From positions 1 to 35,197 of the forward strand of contig JABDMM010000068.1 of NCBI GenBank assembly GCA_013001465.1: a stretch of DNA of 35,197 nucleotides. The letters run 5' to 3'. Below the pieces are notes generated by a model. The model was not told the origin of the DNA and did no database searches. It saw nothing but the letters and a program-made list of their open reading frames with translations. Source of the stretch: Chitinophagales bacterium (GTDB lineage Bacteria; Bacteroidota; Bacteroidia; Chitinophagales; JABDMM01). Of the stretch, positions 25,036-33,585 are shown in pieces (position 1 is the first letter of the stretch; each line of letters opens with the position of its first letter). The position numbers and the translations under genes are program-made.

Positions 25036-26955
25036 TTATTCTTTAGCTGTAATTAACATCCTGATTTCCAACTTGTTTTCAAACTTCTTTTCAGCAACTA
25101 ATGTCGATGTCTCCTGTAATCTATCATACGAATCTGAGTACCACCCTAACATTGGCCCTTGAGCTCCTTTCTTTATTTCAGCATTGTTAAAGATCTCACT
25201 CTTGAGTTTAATTATTACTGCACCTTTTCCAAGTTCAAGAGTATCACCGTTTAACTCGATGATATCAAGATCAGGATTGAAGTGGAGGTAATACGAACAA
25301 GTATGCTCTTTCTCACCAAACAGGAGATCGATGATCTCGAATGTTTGGTCTTGTCTGTGATATCGAACAATCCTCCGATGCATTATGGGTACTGTCTGAA
25401 GGATAAAACCATTATGTTCTGCGGTAACTCTTATCTCATCTTTTTCAATTAATTGTTCCTTAATGATGAGTTCCGGAAGATCTTTCCAGTTGAAGTTCTG
25501 TACAATGGATGCCTGGTTAAGTCCGTCTATTGAAATAGTATTGTGAGCATGAACCGAAATGAAGTAATCTCTCACTTCCTGAAATTTCCAATGATATTGA
25601 TAGGTCCCCGGATCTATCAAAAACGGAACTCCACGATAATTTAAAAGAATTTGTAAGGCATCGGAATGAGCATGTGCTGCAAGTGGTCTGAGGCCTAGCG
25701 GAGATGCGTCAAATAGCATTTCGAATTCATCTTCGCGAATAAATGATAATCCTGATTTATAATGTGCGGTTTTTAATTCTATCTGCTGCTTTGGAGAAGC
25801 ATTAAATTTTTGGTATCCCTGTTCTCCGTGAATGATATAATTTTTCCAGTCGAAATTGTCGGTATATCGAGGTGTTCCAAAAAGAACAACTGCATCCCTT
25901 GTTAAGGACGCCTCATCGCTAAATGTCTTATCGAAGTATGGATATAAAAGATGCCCCTCGTCAGAATCGCCGATATGGAATGTTCTACCTGTATTCCAAA
26001 ATTCCTGACTAATGTTGAGCATCAGTTTAATTCTTTTTAGTGCTTCTTCATGCCAGGGTTCCGCCCTAAGTTCACTGAAAGAGAGGCAGCATATATAGTA
26101 GGAGACTACCTCAGAATGGTAATGAGTGCAGCCTTCTTTATGAAATCCATCTTCATGGAACTGGTGGTTCAATTCCTGAATCAAGCCGTCCATCGATAAA
26201 TGATACCAGTTATCTGATTCGGGAAATTCATAAAATGAACAAATGGCTATTAAACCGCATAGTTCGGCCAATAGATGATTATTGGCTGAAGAATACATGG
26301 ATAAGTGATTTACCAGATAATGTGCGCTTAAATAGAGGTAATCATCCAGTGGCTTTAGTACAGGGTTTGAAGGATCAAAAAGAGAAACAAAAATTCGCGT
26401 ATAAAGTAAGTTGATCGATCGTATCCCTACTTCAATACCATTCGACCAGTTGATCGATCTCAGAAATGGGTTTTCCTCGATGAAGAGTTGGATCTTATCT
26501 GTAAGCGCATCTAAGATCTCTTGATCATCGAAAGCATATGCATAAGAAGCAATCACTGGAAAGTAATGTAACCTGGCAGGTTCGAAAACATATTTGATCT
26601 CCCCTACCGATTCAAATTCTTTGTATTTATATTCATGGACAAACCGCTTCTGTGAAGAATCTATATTGTTCTTTCTATCTATTGACCAATTATCGATCTC
26701 TAGTACATTTGGAATAGACTGATTGAAATAGTGGTAGATTTCTAGCTGATCTGCAGCAGGCAGAATGGACTTTAGAGATGATCTTGAATATTGTTTCAGA
26801 AATTTTCGTGCCTTTAAAGTTGGGATATGAGGAGGATTTGCGGCATGTTTTTTGTCGGTAACCCTGTGCTGATAAAACTGTCTGATCCTAAAGAAGTCCT
26901 CTCCAGGATGTTCCATCGCAAGCCACCTGTTCAAGTACCATGTATATTTTCTCAC
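25036..26955 (-). CDS. Heparinase II/III-like protein without signal peptide
   Basis: 639 residues starting with GTG (MRKYTWYLNRW), with no signal peptide or membrane segment. The N-terminal half (about 60-340) is the alpha/alpha toroid of polysaccharide lyases, with KYVFEPAR (121-128), SSANNHLLAEL (222-232; Asn226, His227) and EGCTHYHSEVVSYY (274-287). The C-terminal half is the heparinase II/III beta-sandwich with HAHSDALQ (428-435), a GVPFLIDPGTYQY run and FISVHAHNTISIDG. These proteins occur in many exopolysaccharide clusters, where a lyase or modifying role on the nascent polymer is suspected. Cytoplasmic location would be odd for a lyase; unrecognised export is the alternative. It is divergent from the nucleotidyltransferase gene, sharing a 139-bp gap. 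Confidence 0.9.
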   Translation of the reverse strand: MRKYTWYLNRWLAMEHPGEDFFRIRQFYQHRVTDKKHAANPPHIPTLKARKFLKQYSRSSLKSILPAADQLEIYHYFNQSIPNVLEIDNWSIDRKNNIDSSQKRFVHEYKYKEFESVGEIKYVFEPARLHYFPVIASYAYAFDDQEILDALTDKIQLFIEENPFLRSINWSNGIEVGIRSINLLYTRIFVSLFDPSNPVLKPLDDYLYLSAHYLVNHLSMYSSANNHLLAELCGLIAICSFYEFPESDNWYHLSMDGLIQELNHQFHEDGFHKEGCTHYHSEVVSYYICCLSFSELRAEPWHEEALKRIKLMLNISQEFWNTGRTFHIGDSDEGHLLYPYFDKTFSDEASLTRDAVVLFGTPRYTDNFDWKNYIIHGEQGYQKFNASPKQQIELKTAHYKSGLSFIREDEFEMLFDASPLGLRPLAAHAHSDALQILLNYRGVPFLIDPGTYQYHWKFQEVRDYFISVHAHNTISIDGLNQASIVQNFNWKDLPELIIKEQLIEKDEIRVTAEHNGFILQTVPIMHRRIVRYHRQDQTFEIIDLLFGEKEHTCSYYLHFNPDLDIIELNGDTLELGKGAVIIKLKSEIFNNAEIKKGAQGPMLGWYSDSYDRLQETSTLVAEKKFENKLEIRMLITAKE

Positions 26956-27013
26956 CTCGACAAATTAAGCACATCGATTCGACTTTCAGCGAATAATAGC
27001 ATTTTTTTTGAAG

Positions 27014-27021
27014 TAAATTTG
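27014..27021 (+). promoter_or_regulatory. Possible -7 box for the nucleotidyltransferase-flippase operon
   Basis: TAAATTTG is a perfect match to TAnnTTTG and lies 74 nt before the TTG start at 27095, in the divergent gap after the heparinase-like gene. The -33 position is weak; only a TTTC lies roughly upstream. Confidence 0.45.
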
Positions 27022-27094
27022 CATCTTCTGTATGCTGAATTGAGTTTAATCAATCAGAGACAATATAATCTCACAAAAGATAATACGAAACAAT

Positions 27095-28174
27095 TTGAAC
27101 AAGGAAGAAACAGAAAAACTAAGTATTCAGAAAAACGACAGTCTGCTTCACGCTATCAGGCAAATGGATCAGATCGATTCAAAACTGCTGATCGTGACTG
27201 AGAATGGTAAATATTTCAGTCTATTGAGTATTGGAGATATCCAGCGGGCAATAATAAAAAACGCAAACCTGAACGATCCGATCGAAGGCATTCTTAGGAA
27301 GGAAGTCGTTGTAGCAAACGTAAAAAACACTTTTGAGGAGATAAAAGCTGAGATCATCAAACACAGAGCAGAATACATGCCAGTGATCGATGACGAAAAC
27401 AATCTGGTCAAGCTTTACTTCTGGAACGATGTGATCGGTGAAAGATCGGATGAGTTAAAAGGCCAGCTTTCGAATATTCCGGTAGTGATCATGGCAGGTG
27501 GTAAAGGGACCCGACTTAAGCCGCTAACGAATATTATCCCTAAAGCATTAGTACCTATCGTTGAAAAACCTATAGTTGAAGTGATCATTGACCGTTTTGC
27601 AAACCTTGGTGTTAGCGAAGTCTATCTTACCGTCAATCACAAATCGGAAATGATCGAGCAATATTTTGAATCCGTAAAAAACAAAAAATACAGCATTGCT
27701 TATATCAAAGAAGATAAGCCACTGGGTACTGCAGGAAGTTTACATCTACTTAAGGACAAACTGAAGAGCACTTTTTTTGTATCGAACTGTGATATCTTGA
27801 TCGACCAGGATTACAGGGAGGTCTATAACTATCATAAAACCAATGAAAACTCATTGACGATCGTAGCAGCATTAAAACACTACGATATACCCTACGGAAC
27901 TCTTGAAACGAAAGAAGGTGGAATACTCGAACACATTGAAGAAAAACCGGAACTCACATTTCTTGTAAACTCGGGAATGTATATCCTGGAAGCGGAGACC
28001 CTGGATTATATACCGGAGAATGAATTCTTTCATATCACACATCTTATCGACAAACTGAGAGAAGAAAATTTAAGAGTAGGTGTTTTCCCGGTCAGTGAAA
28101 AGTCTTGGTTAGACATTGGCAATTGGAGTGAATACAATAAGACGCAAGAGATTTTCAAACAAAAGTTCAGCTAA
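27095..28174 (+). CDS. CBS-domain sugar nucleotidyltransferase (PtmE-like)
   Basis: 359 residues. A CBS pair occupies about residues 8-118 (DSLLHAIRQMDQ, LLSIGDIQRAI, YMPVIDDENNLV). A nucleotidyltransferase domain follows with VVIMAGGKGTRLKPLT (130-145), Lys150, GTAGSLHLLK and NCDIL. It ends SWLDIGNWSEYNKTQEIF. The same architecture is found in Campylobacter PtmE, which makes a GDP-glucosamine precursor for legionaminic acid, so a GDP- or other NDP-activated sugar is expected; which one cannot be told. The start is a TTG at 27095: an in-frame stop lies at 27047-27049 and no ATG or GTG occurs between them. It is followed 8 nt later by the flippase. Confidence 0.88.
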   Translation: MNKEETEKLSIQKNDSLLHAIRQMDQIDSKLLIVTENGKYFSLLSIGDIQRAIIKNANLNDPIEGILRKEVVVANVKNTFEEIKAEIIKHRAEYMPVIDDENNLVKLYFWNDVIGERSDELKGQLSNIPVVIMAGGKGTRLKPLTNIIPKALVPIVEKPIVEVIIDRFANLGVSEVYLTVNHKSEMIEQYFESVKNKKYSIAYIKEDKPLGTAGSLHLLKDKLKSTFFVSNCDILIDQDYREVYNYHKTNENSLTIVAALKHYDIPYGTLETKEGGILEHIEEKPELTFLVNSGMYILEAETLDYIPENEFFHITHLIDKLREENLRVGVFPVSEKSWLDIGNWSEYNKTQEIFKQKFS

Positions 28175-28182
28175 TACAGCGA

Positions 28183-29556
28183 TTGTCCTTCAGCAATAAA
28201 ATATCTGCAATAATCCGTGAAAAGCACTTCGGTGAGCTTCTCAAACAAAGCGGAAACGCTTTATTCTTCAGAATACTCGGATTAGCGATCACCTACCTGT
28301 TCACCATCATGGTAACTAGAATATCCGGAGCTGATGTTTGGGGTATATTTTCGATCTTCTTCACCATTTCGTTTCTAACGTCACTTGTTACCAAGATCGG
28401 AGCAGATCTTTCTATCGTCAAATTTGTTGCCAAATTTAATGCTGAAGACAATAATTATCTAATCGATCAACTGGTTAAGAAAGCATCGCTTCTCGTACTT
28501 CCGCTATTGATAATACTTACGGTTGTCTACTACTACTTTGCCCCCTGGATCGCAGAATCTATATTCGGCAAAGTTAATCTTACATCGACCATTAGATATA
28601 CCGCGTTTACGCTAATTCCATTGACCTATTCATCGTTTTTCATCCAAACGCTGAGAGGCATAAAAAAAATAAAGCATTTTGCCTTTTTTCAGTTTGTATC
28701 ACAGTATGCATTTGCCGCTGTTGCTTTTGCTGTTATAATTTACCTGGATAAGGATAGCAGCAATGCTGATCTGCCGGTGATCGCATTTCTCATTTCAATT
28801 TACCTGGTGTTGATCCTCTCTTACTTTTTTGCAAGGAAATATGTCAAGGTTGATCCCGACTTTATCTCCGAGAAGAACATCAGTTATAAAGAGATCTTAG
28901 CTTCTTCTATCCCTCTGCTTTTTGCAACATCTGCGGTTCAATTGATGGTGATGGTAGACACTTTTTTTCTCGGAATATATGACAGCATCGTCACTACGGA
29001 AGATATCGGAATATACAATGTTGCGTCCAGGGTCTCACGGATCACAATGGTGATACCTACTGCAATCAACGCGATCGCTGCACCAAAGCTGTCAGAAATG
29101 TATGAGAAGCATGATGATGGGTCCTATCGATTTTTTGTGAGACGAACTTCTGGATTAATTTTCATATCTACATTGCCACTTACCATATTGATCATGATCT
29201 TTCCAAAAACCATTTTAGGTTTATTCGGAGCAGAGTTTGTTCAAGGTGTGGTTGTATTATTTATACTACTTATTGCGAGACAGGTAACCAGTTTTTCTGG
29301 CTCAGTATCGTTTGTTTTACAGATGACACACAAGGAAAAAGTTTTAAGAAATATAGTCTTGGCAGCACTACTCATCAATATCGTTTTAAACGTCATTTTA
29401 ATCCCCGCAATTGGAGCAACGGGAGCCGCAATTGCAACTGGAGCGAGTTTAACGATCTATGTTGCCGTCGCTATTATTTATCTCAAGTTAAAGCTGGGGA
29501 TTGAAGCCTATTATCTGCCTCGTCTTCGAGGAAAGTCACAGAAGGATCAATCCTAA
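28183..29556 (+). CDS. Wzx-like polysaccharide flippase (MOP superfamily)
   Basis: 457 residues with about 12-14 hydrophobic helices from residue 27 to 445. Typical features are a short cytoplasmic start, two six-helix halves, the segment MVMVDTFFLGIY (about 265-276) and a basic C-terminal tail. It should flip the undecaprenyl-linked repeat unit across the inner membrane. It begins with TTG (MSFSNKISAII), since no ATG occurs in frame until inside the first helices. The last 74 bp overlap the end of the convergent Wzy-like gene on the other strand, and no terminator separates the two. Confidence 0.88.
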   Translation: MSFSNKISAIIREKHFGELLKQSGNALFFRILGLAITYLFTIMVTRISGADVWGIFSIFFTISFLTSLVTKIGADLSIVKFVAKFNAEDNNYLIDQLVKKASLLVLPLLIILTVVYYYFAPWIAESIFGKVNLTSTIRYTAFTLIPLTYSSFFIQTLRGIKKIKHFAFFQFVSQYAFAAVAFAVIIYLDKDSSNADLPVIAFLISIYLVLILSYFFARKYVKVDPDFISEKNISYKEILASSIPLLFATSAVQLMVMVDTFFLGIYDSIVTTEDIGIYNVASRVSRITMVIPTAINAIAAPKLSEMYEKHDDGSYRFFVRRTSGLIFISTLPLTILIMIFPKTILGLFGAEFVQGVVVLFILLIARQVTSFSGSVSFVLQMTHKEKVLRNIVLAALLINIVLNVILIPAIGATGAAIATGASLTIYVAVAIIYLKLKLGIEAYYLPRLRGKSQKDQS

Positions 29557-30853
29557 GATCTCTCCTCACCTGTTTGTAGTAGAAAATATAAATATATACC
29601 ACATTGATAACAGAGGATACCAGGTTACTGGCAACTGCATGTCCGGCATTCAAAGAGTGGAATGTAAAAAAAGCAATCCCCATGAGGATAGTTAAATTTA
29701 GAATATCGGGTTTAAGGAAAAAATTGACCAGCATGATGAAGAAAGCTAATACAGGAAAGAATACAAAAATGTGGCCCAGGATGAATCCATAGGGACCAAC
29801 CATGTCCCAATAATCCATTTCCACGTTTCTACCATGCTCTAAGATCGTATAGCCAAGATCTCCGTATTTAGTATCCATCATATTTTTATGAAAAGAATAA
29901 TTCCCCTGGCCAAATAACTGAAGCATTATATTCCTATCGAATGTCATCTGAGCAGCGATATCCGGGTTGTTTCCACGGAAGCCTTTTCCCGTGAAGGTTT
30001 CGACATATTTTTTAGTGACGTGAGTATACGAAGTGATCATATGAAAGACATAAAACGCACCACCAGCCATGATCATCAAAGCAATGATGAATATTGGGAT
30101 CTTTTTGAAGCGTGCAATTCTTACATTCTTCTGGCCGTAGATAAAAATAGAGACCATGTAAGTTATAAAAACGAAAATTGTTCCGAATACAGCAGTACGT
30201 GTGCTAAGTGTAATTATCCCAAACATCATTGCAATGCAAATGATCACCCATTTCATTGAAAACTCCCTCAGCAGGAAATAAAAAGCCATAGGCATAGTTA
30301 TAAGGATCATAAGTCCTGCATCATTTGCAGCTCCGAAGAAGGAAGACATCCCAAATCCCCACTCTTCTTCCGAAGAAACCGAAATACCGATTCCAGTCAC
30401 AAAAGAAAAGATCAGACTCAAACTTGAAATGAAACACATATAGACCAGATACTTCATTACTTGCGGGAAGGATATTCTGAACTTATCCCATAGATACAAA
30501 AGAAAGCCAAAGACAGATATGATGTATATGTGTCGAAAGATCCTGTTTACTTCCCAGGCTGGGTTGTAAACGTCAGCCAGAAAATACCATGTTACATTAC
30601 AACAGATCCATAGGATCACTACCGTTAAAAAACTCCATTGAAAAAGTTTGTTAGAATGCATCAACATTAGAGGAAATAGTACTAATAAGGTACCGAGACG
30701 GTACATAATACCCAAAGGAATATTTGCTCCACCAGAAAAATAGCTGATCATACCGGTTAGCAGATCTGCAAATGGCGGAAAGATAATGACCAGGATAAGG
30801 GAATAAAAGTAGTAAGGGTAATCCTTACGTGTTAGAACGGGTTTTTCATTCAT
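29483..30853 (-). CDS. Wzy-like O-antigen/EPS polymerase
   Basis: 456 residues with roughly 11-12 hydrophobic helices and a large extracytoplasmic loop near residues 290-350 (with GQGNYSFHKNMM and ILEHGRNVEMDYW), the layout of O-antigen polymerases and ligases of the Wzy/WaaL group. Sequence conservation in this group is poor, so polymerase versus ligase cannot be decided; its neighbours (Wzx-like flippase, acyl carrier protein) favour polymerase. The ATG at 30853 is preferred over a TTG three codons upstream. It lies 27 nt after the acyl carrier protein stop, in one operon. The 3' end overlaps the convergent flippase by 74 bp. Confidence 0.83.
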   Translation of the reverse strand: MNEKPVLTRKDYPYYFYSLILVIIFPPFADLLTGMISYFSGGANIPLGIMYRLGTLLVLFPLMLMHSNKLFQWSFLTVVILWICCNVTWYFLADVYNPAWEVNRIFRHIYIISVFGFLLYLWDKFRISFPQVMKYLVYMCFISSLSLIFSFVTGIGISVSSEEEWGFGMSSFFGAANDAGLMILITMPMAFYFLLREFSMKWVIICIAMMFGIITLSTRTAVFGTIFVFITYMVSIFIYGQKNVRIARFKKIPIFIIALMIMAGGAFYVFHMITSYTHVTKKYVETFTGKGFRGNNPDIAAQMTFDRNIMLQLFGQGNYSFHKNMMDTKYGDLGYTILEHGRNVEMDYWDMVGPYGFILGHIFVFFPVLAFFIMLVNFFLKPDILNLTILMGIAFFTFHSLNAGHAVASNLVSSVINVVYIYIFYYKQVRRDLRIDPSVTFLEDEADNRLQSPALT

Positions 30854-30880
30854 CAAACCCAAAACGATTTATATAATTAA

Positions 30881-31126
30881 TTATTGAGAAGAATGGTCCT
30901 GAATTACAGTTATCAGATCTCCAACATTACGAAGTTTCATGATCTCCTTCAGTTTAAACTTAATTCCAAATTCCTTTTCTACTTCATCTACCATTATAAT
31001 ATTCGTAAGAGAATCCCATTTCTCAACATCGTTGGCTGTCACACTCTCGGTAACCTCTAATGAGTTATTATCAAATACCTTTCGAAATATTCCGGTTAAC
31101 TTTTCTAAAATTGACTCTCTCTCCAT
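30881..31126 (-). CDS. Acyl carrier protein of the polysaccharide locus
   Basis: 81 residues, acidic, four-helix ACP pattern. The phosphopantetheine attachment site is Ser39 in EKWDSLTNI, followed by VDEVEKEFGIKFKLKEI. It is not the fatty-acid AcpP type (DSLDTVEL) but the kind found in DltC and in polysaccharide modification clusters. It is encoded between the Wzy-like gene and the SGNH/MBOAT pair, all on the same strand, so it may carry the acyl group used by the MBOAT protein. A perfect -7 box lies just upstream (31152-31159), so it may also start its own transcript. No acyl-activating ligase is encoded nearby. Confidence 0.9.
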   Translation of the reverse strand: MERESILEKLTGIFRKVFDNNSLEVTESVTANDVEKWDSLTNIIMVDEVEKEFGIKFKLKEIMKLRNVGDLITVIQDHSSQ

Positions 31127-31151
31127 TATTTAGTTGTTTTATATTGAGCTA

Positions 31152-31159
31152 CAAATTTA
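31152..31159 (-). promoter_or_regulatory. Possible -7 box for the ACP-polymerase pair
   Basis: On the minus strand it reads TAAATTTG, a perfect TAnnTTTG, 26 nt before the ACP start codon. No TTG lies at the right distance, so the promoter is tentative. Confidence 0.4.
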
Positions 31160-31216
31160 TAAATTACTGAACAAGTATTAAATAGTTTCAAAAATCTTAG
31201 TAACATATATAGTCAA

Positions 31217-32152
31217 TTAAAATTCAATTCTTTTATCTTTTTTCATTTTTTCTACAAGATCTTGAGTAAATATTCTTGCTCCTTCGTCATTCAAATGAAG
31301 TTCATCGGCAAATAACTGCAAGTTTTCCATGTAATGATCTGAATATGCAAAATCATAATATATCACCCCCAATTCATTGCTCAGCTCAAGAAGTTTATCA
31401 TATTTTCTTTGATCATCGCCAACCACCAGAGCAGGTGAAGTTACGATCACAAGTTGTACTTTATTCTCGCACATCTCCACAATCCTTTTAAACGATGAAA
31501 GCTGATTTTCATCGAACTTTTTGTTCTTAACTTCCATCGATTTCATTTCCGGGTTTTCCATTGTCCTGAATATTGGTTTATAGCCATCTCCGGATTTCTT
31601 GTTTATCAAGCTATTTTGAAGTATTGTAAGAAAGGCGCCGTTGTAGGGATAGATCTTAGAATACATCTTATACTTCTCAAAAGGGCTCCGCAACTCCACA
31701 ATTCTTTTAATCCTATCACTTTCTTTATAATAAGGATGTAAAGCAGCGATCCTATCATAACTTTCCTGCGAGTAAAGTAATTCCAATGAGTTTAACTCCA
31801 GGATGATCAGTTTAGGATTGTATCTATCTAGTATCGAACTTATTAATGCTTCATAATAAAAAGTGAACTGCCCATCGCGACCGGCATTAAATACGCTCAT
31901 CCCAAGCTCTTTTGAAACAATTTCAGGTACGTAGTGATGATTTGCCCTGGAACTGCCTATTATTATTACATCTTCATCGGCTTCATTTATTGCATAAGTG
32001 GTATCAGATTCTAATCCGGATTTTTGATTCATATACATTCTATCCAGAACACTTCCTATCGCAAAATCGAGGATAGCAACGAGTAATAGCACTCTTATAA
32101 TGCTGGCGAAGATCTTAAAAGCCTCCCTCCTGTTATGTTGAGCATCCGTCAC
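31217..32152 (-). CDS. SGNH-fold protein, membrane anchored (DltD/AlgX-like)
   Basis: 311 residues with one N-terminal membrane helix (about residues 15-35) and an extracytoplasmic SGNH domain. Block I is IIIGSSRANH (nucleophile Ser67 or Ser68), an NAGRDGQ segment corresponds to block II, and the C-terminal acid/His pair is Asp283 and His286 in DELHLN. With the preceding MBOAT gene this recalls DltB-DltD and AlgI-AlgX/AlgJ pairs, in which the SGNH partner passes the acyl group from the MBOAT protein to the polymer. The start is GTG, overlapping the MBOAT stop by one base (TAGTG), so translation is coupled. The exact acyl group is not predictable. Confidence 0.85.
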   Translation of the reverse strand: MTDAQHNRREAFKIFASIIRVLLLVAILDFAIGSVLDRMYMNQKSGLESDTTYAINEADEDVIIIGSSRANHHYVPEIVSKELGMSVFNAGRDGQFTFYYEALISSILDRYNPKLIILELNSLELLYSQESYDRIAALHPYYKESDRIKRIVELRSPFEKYKMYSKIYPYNGAFLTILQNSLINKKSGDGYKPIFRTMENPEMKSMEVKNKKFDENQLSSFKRIVEMCENKVQLVIVTSPALVVGDDQRKYDKLLELSNELGVIYYDFAYSDHYMENLQLFADELHLNDEGARIFTQDLVEKMKKDKRIEF

Positions 32153-33585
32153 TAGAACTGGAAATAAATAAATTGTCCGCCATCAAAAACAGCGAACATG
32201 ATGATCAAAATTATCATTATAGCATATGACAAATGACGTATAGCTTGATAGTTCGAATGTAGAAAACCGATCTTATCCAGTTTAAACTCCCATTTGGTCT
32301 CAACCAGTAGAAGAAACAAGATCCAACTCGCCGAATAAACGAATTGTGAAACTGGATTCATAAATAAAGGGCCATCAAACTGTGCGATCTTGCCTATGAT
32401 AGCAAAAGCATCACCAATGTTATTTGCGCGGAAAAATATCCAGGCAAATACAGCTAATATAAACGTTACGACGAGATCGATTCCGTAGTTCAATGCGGAA
32501 TCTTTTGCGATTCCAATCTTGCGAAGAATATCATTACGGAACCCGGCGGTTATGATCGCAAACATGAGATATAATCCATGCAGACCACCCCAGACTATGA
32601 AAGTCCAATTCGCTCCATGCCATAGACCGCTCACCAAAAATGTAATAAAAAGATTGTAGTACATTTTCCACTTCACTACTCTATTTCCTCCAAGTGGGAT
32701 GTAGACATAATCTCTAAACCACGATGAAAGTGAAATATGCCATCGTTGCCAAAATTCTCGAATTGATCTGGCAAAATAGGGACGCCTGAAGTTATCCATC
32801 AATCTATATCCCATAACTCTTGCGGTCCCTATAGCGATATCTGAATAACCTGAAAAGTCACAATAAATTTGAAATGCAAAAAATATAGTTCCGGCAGTTA
32901 GAGTCCAACCGCTGTGGTTTGCCTGGTTGTTATAAACGGTATCGACATAAATAGCCAGACGATCCGCGATCACTAGTTTCTTAAAAAATCCCCAAAGCAT
33001 AAGTCGCAGCCCATCTGCTATCCTATAATACTCTACTTTATATTTTTCGAAAAACTGTGGCAACAATCGGGAAGATCTTTCGATCGGACCGGCTACAAGT
33101 TGAGGAAAGAAGGCAACATAAAGCGCAAAAATCCCGAGATGTTTTTCAGCCTTTTTATCACCTTTATATACATCTATCGAATAACTTAAAGTTTGAAATG
33201 TATAAAATGATATTCCGACCGGCAAAAGGACATCGAATGCCGGAACGTTATAGAAAACATTAAACAGATCGAAAGCCTGCTGTACAGATTCATTAAAGAA
33301 GTTAAAGTATTTAAAGCTGAACAGTATTCCCAGATTAGTAAGCAAACTCAGAACAAGCCATTTTTTTCTTTTCTTCTTATCCTCTGTTTTACTCATTTGA
33401 ATGGCTGCGACATAATCGATAAGAGTAGAAATGATTATTAGCGAGAGATATTCCAGTTTCCATGAGGCATAGAAATAATAGCTCGCCGCGAGAAGCAAGA
33501 TCCACCTGTATTTCGGCTTTATAAGGAAATAAAGCACAACTACAACAGGGAAAAAGAGGACGAAGTGTATGGAGTTAAAAAGCAT
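32152..33585 (-). CDS. MBOAT family membrane O-acyltransferase (AlgI/DltB-like)
   Basis: A 477-residue polytopic protein that moves acyl groups across the inner membrane for transfer to surface polymers. Motifs are PQLVAGPIER (161-170), DFSGYSDIAIG (243-253), FWQRWHISLSSWFRDY (278-293, with His283) and SGLWHGANWTF (319-329) with the catalytic His323. Length and about 11-12 hydrophobic helices are usual for the AlgI type. In DltB and PatA-type systems the donor is an acyl carrier protein or acyl-CoA; here an ACP gene lies two genes downstream. First gene of the leftward operon. The 136-bp gap upstream has only a one-mismatch -7 box (33610-33617, minus strand). Confidence 0.93.
   Translation of the reverse strand: MLFNSIHFVLFFPVVVVLYFLIKPKYRWILLLAASYYFYASWKLEYLSLIIISTLIDYVAAIQMSKTEDKKKRKKWLVLSLLTNLGILFSFKYFNFFNESVQQAFDLFNVFYNVPAFDVLLPVGISFYTFQTLSYSIDVYKGDKKAEKHLGIFALYVAFFPQLVAGPIERSSRLLPQFFEKYKVEYYRIADGLRLMLWGFFKKLVIADRLAIYVDTVYNNQANHSGWTLTAGTIFFAFQIYCDFSGYSDIAIGTARVMGYRLMDNFRRPYFARSIREFWQRWHISLSSWFRDYVYIPLGGNRVVKWKMYYNLFITFLVSGLWHGANWTFIVWGGLHGLYLMFAIITAGFRNDILRKIGIAKDSALNYGIDLVVTFILAVFAWIFFRANNIGDAFAIIGKIAQFDGPLFMNPVSQFVYSASWILFLLLVETKWEFKLDKIGFLHSNYQAIRHLSYAIMIILIIMFAVFDGGQFIYFQF

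Noticed and set aside
25004-25041. Inverted repeat GAATAATTT/AAATTATTC at the end of the heparinase-like gene
   Set aside because: The stem is purely AT apart from its ends, the loop is 20 nt, and it spans the stop codon; too weak to call a terminator.
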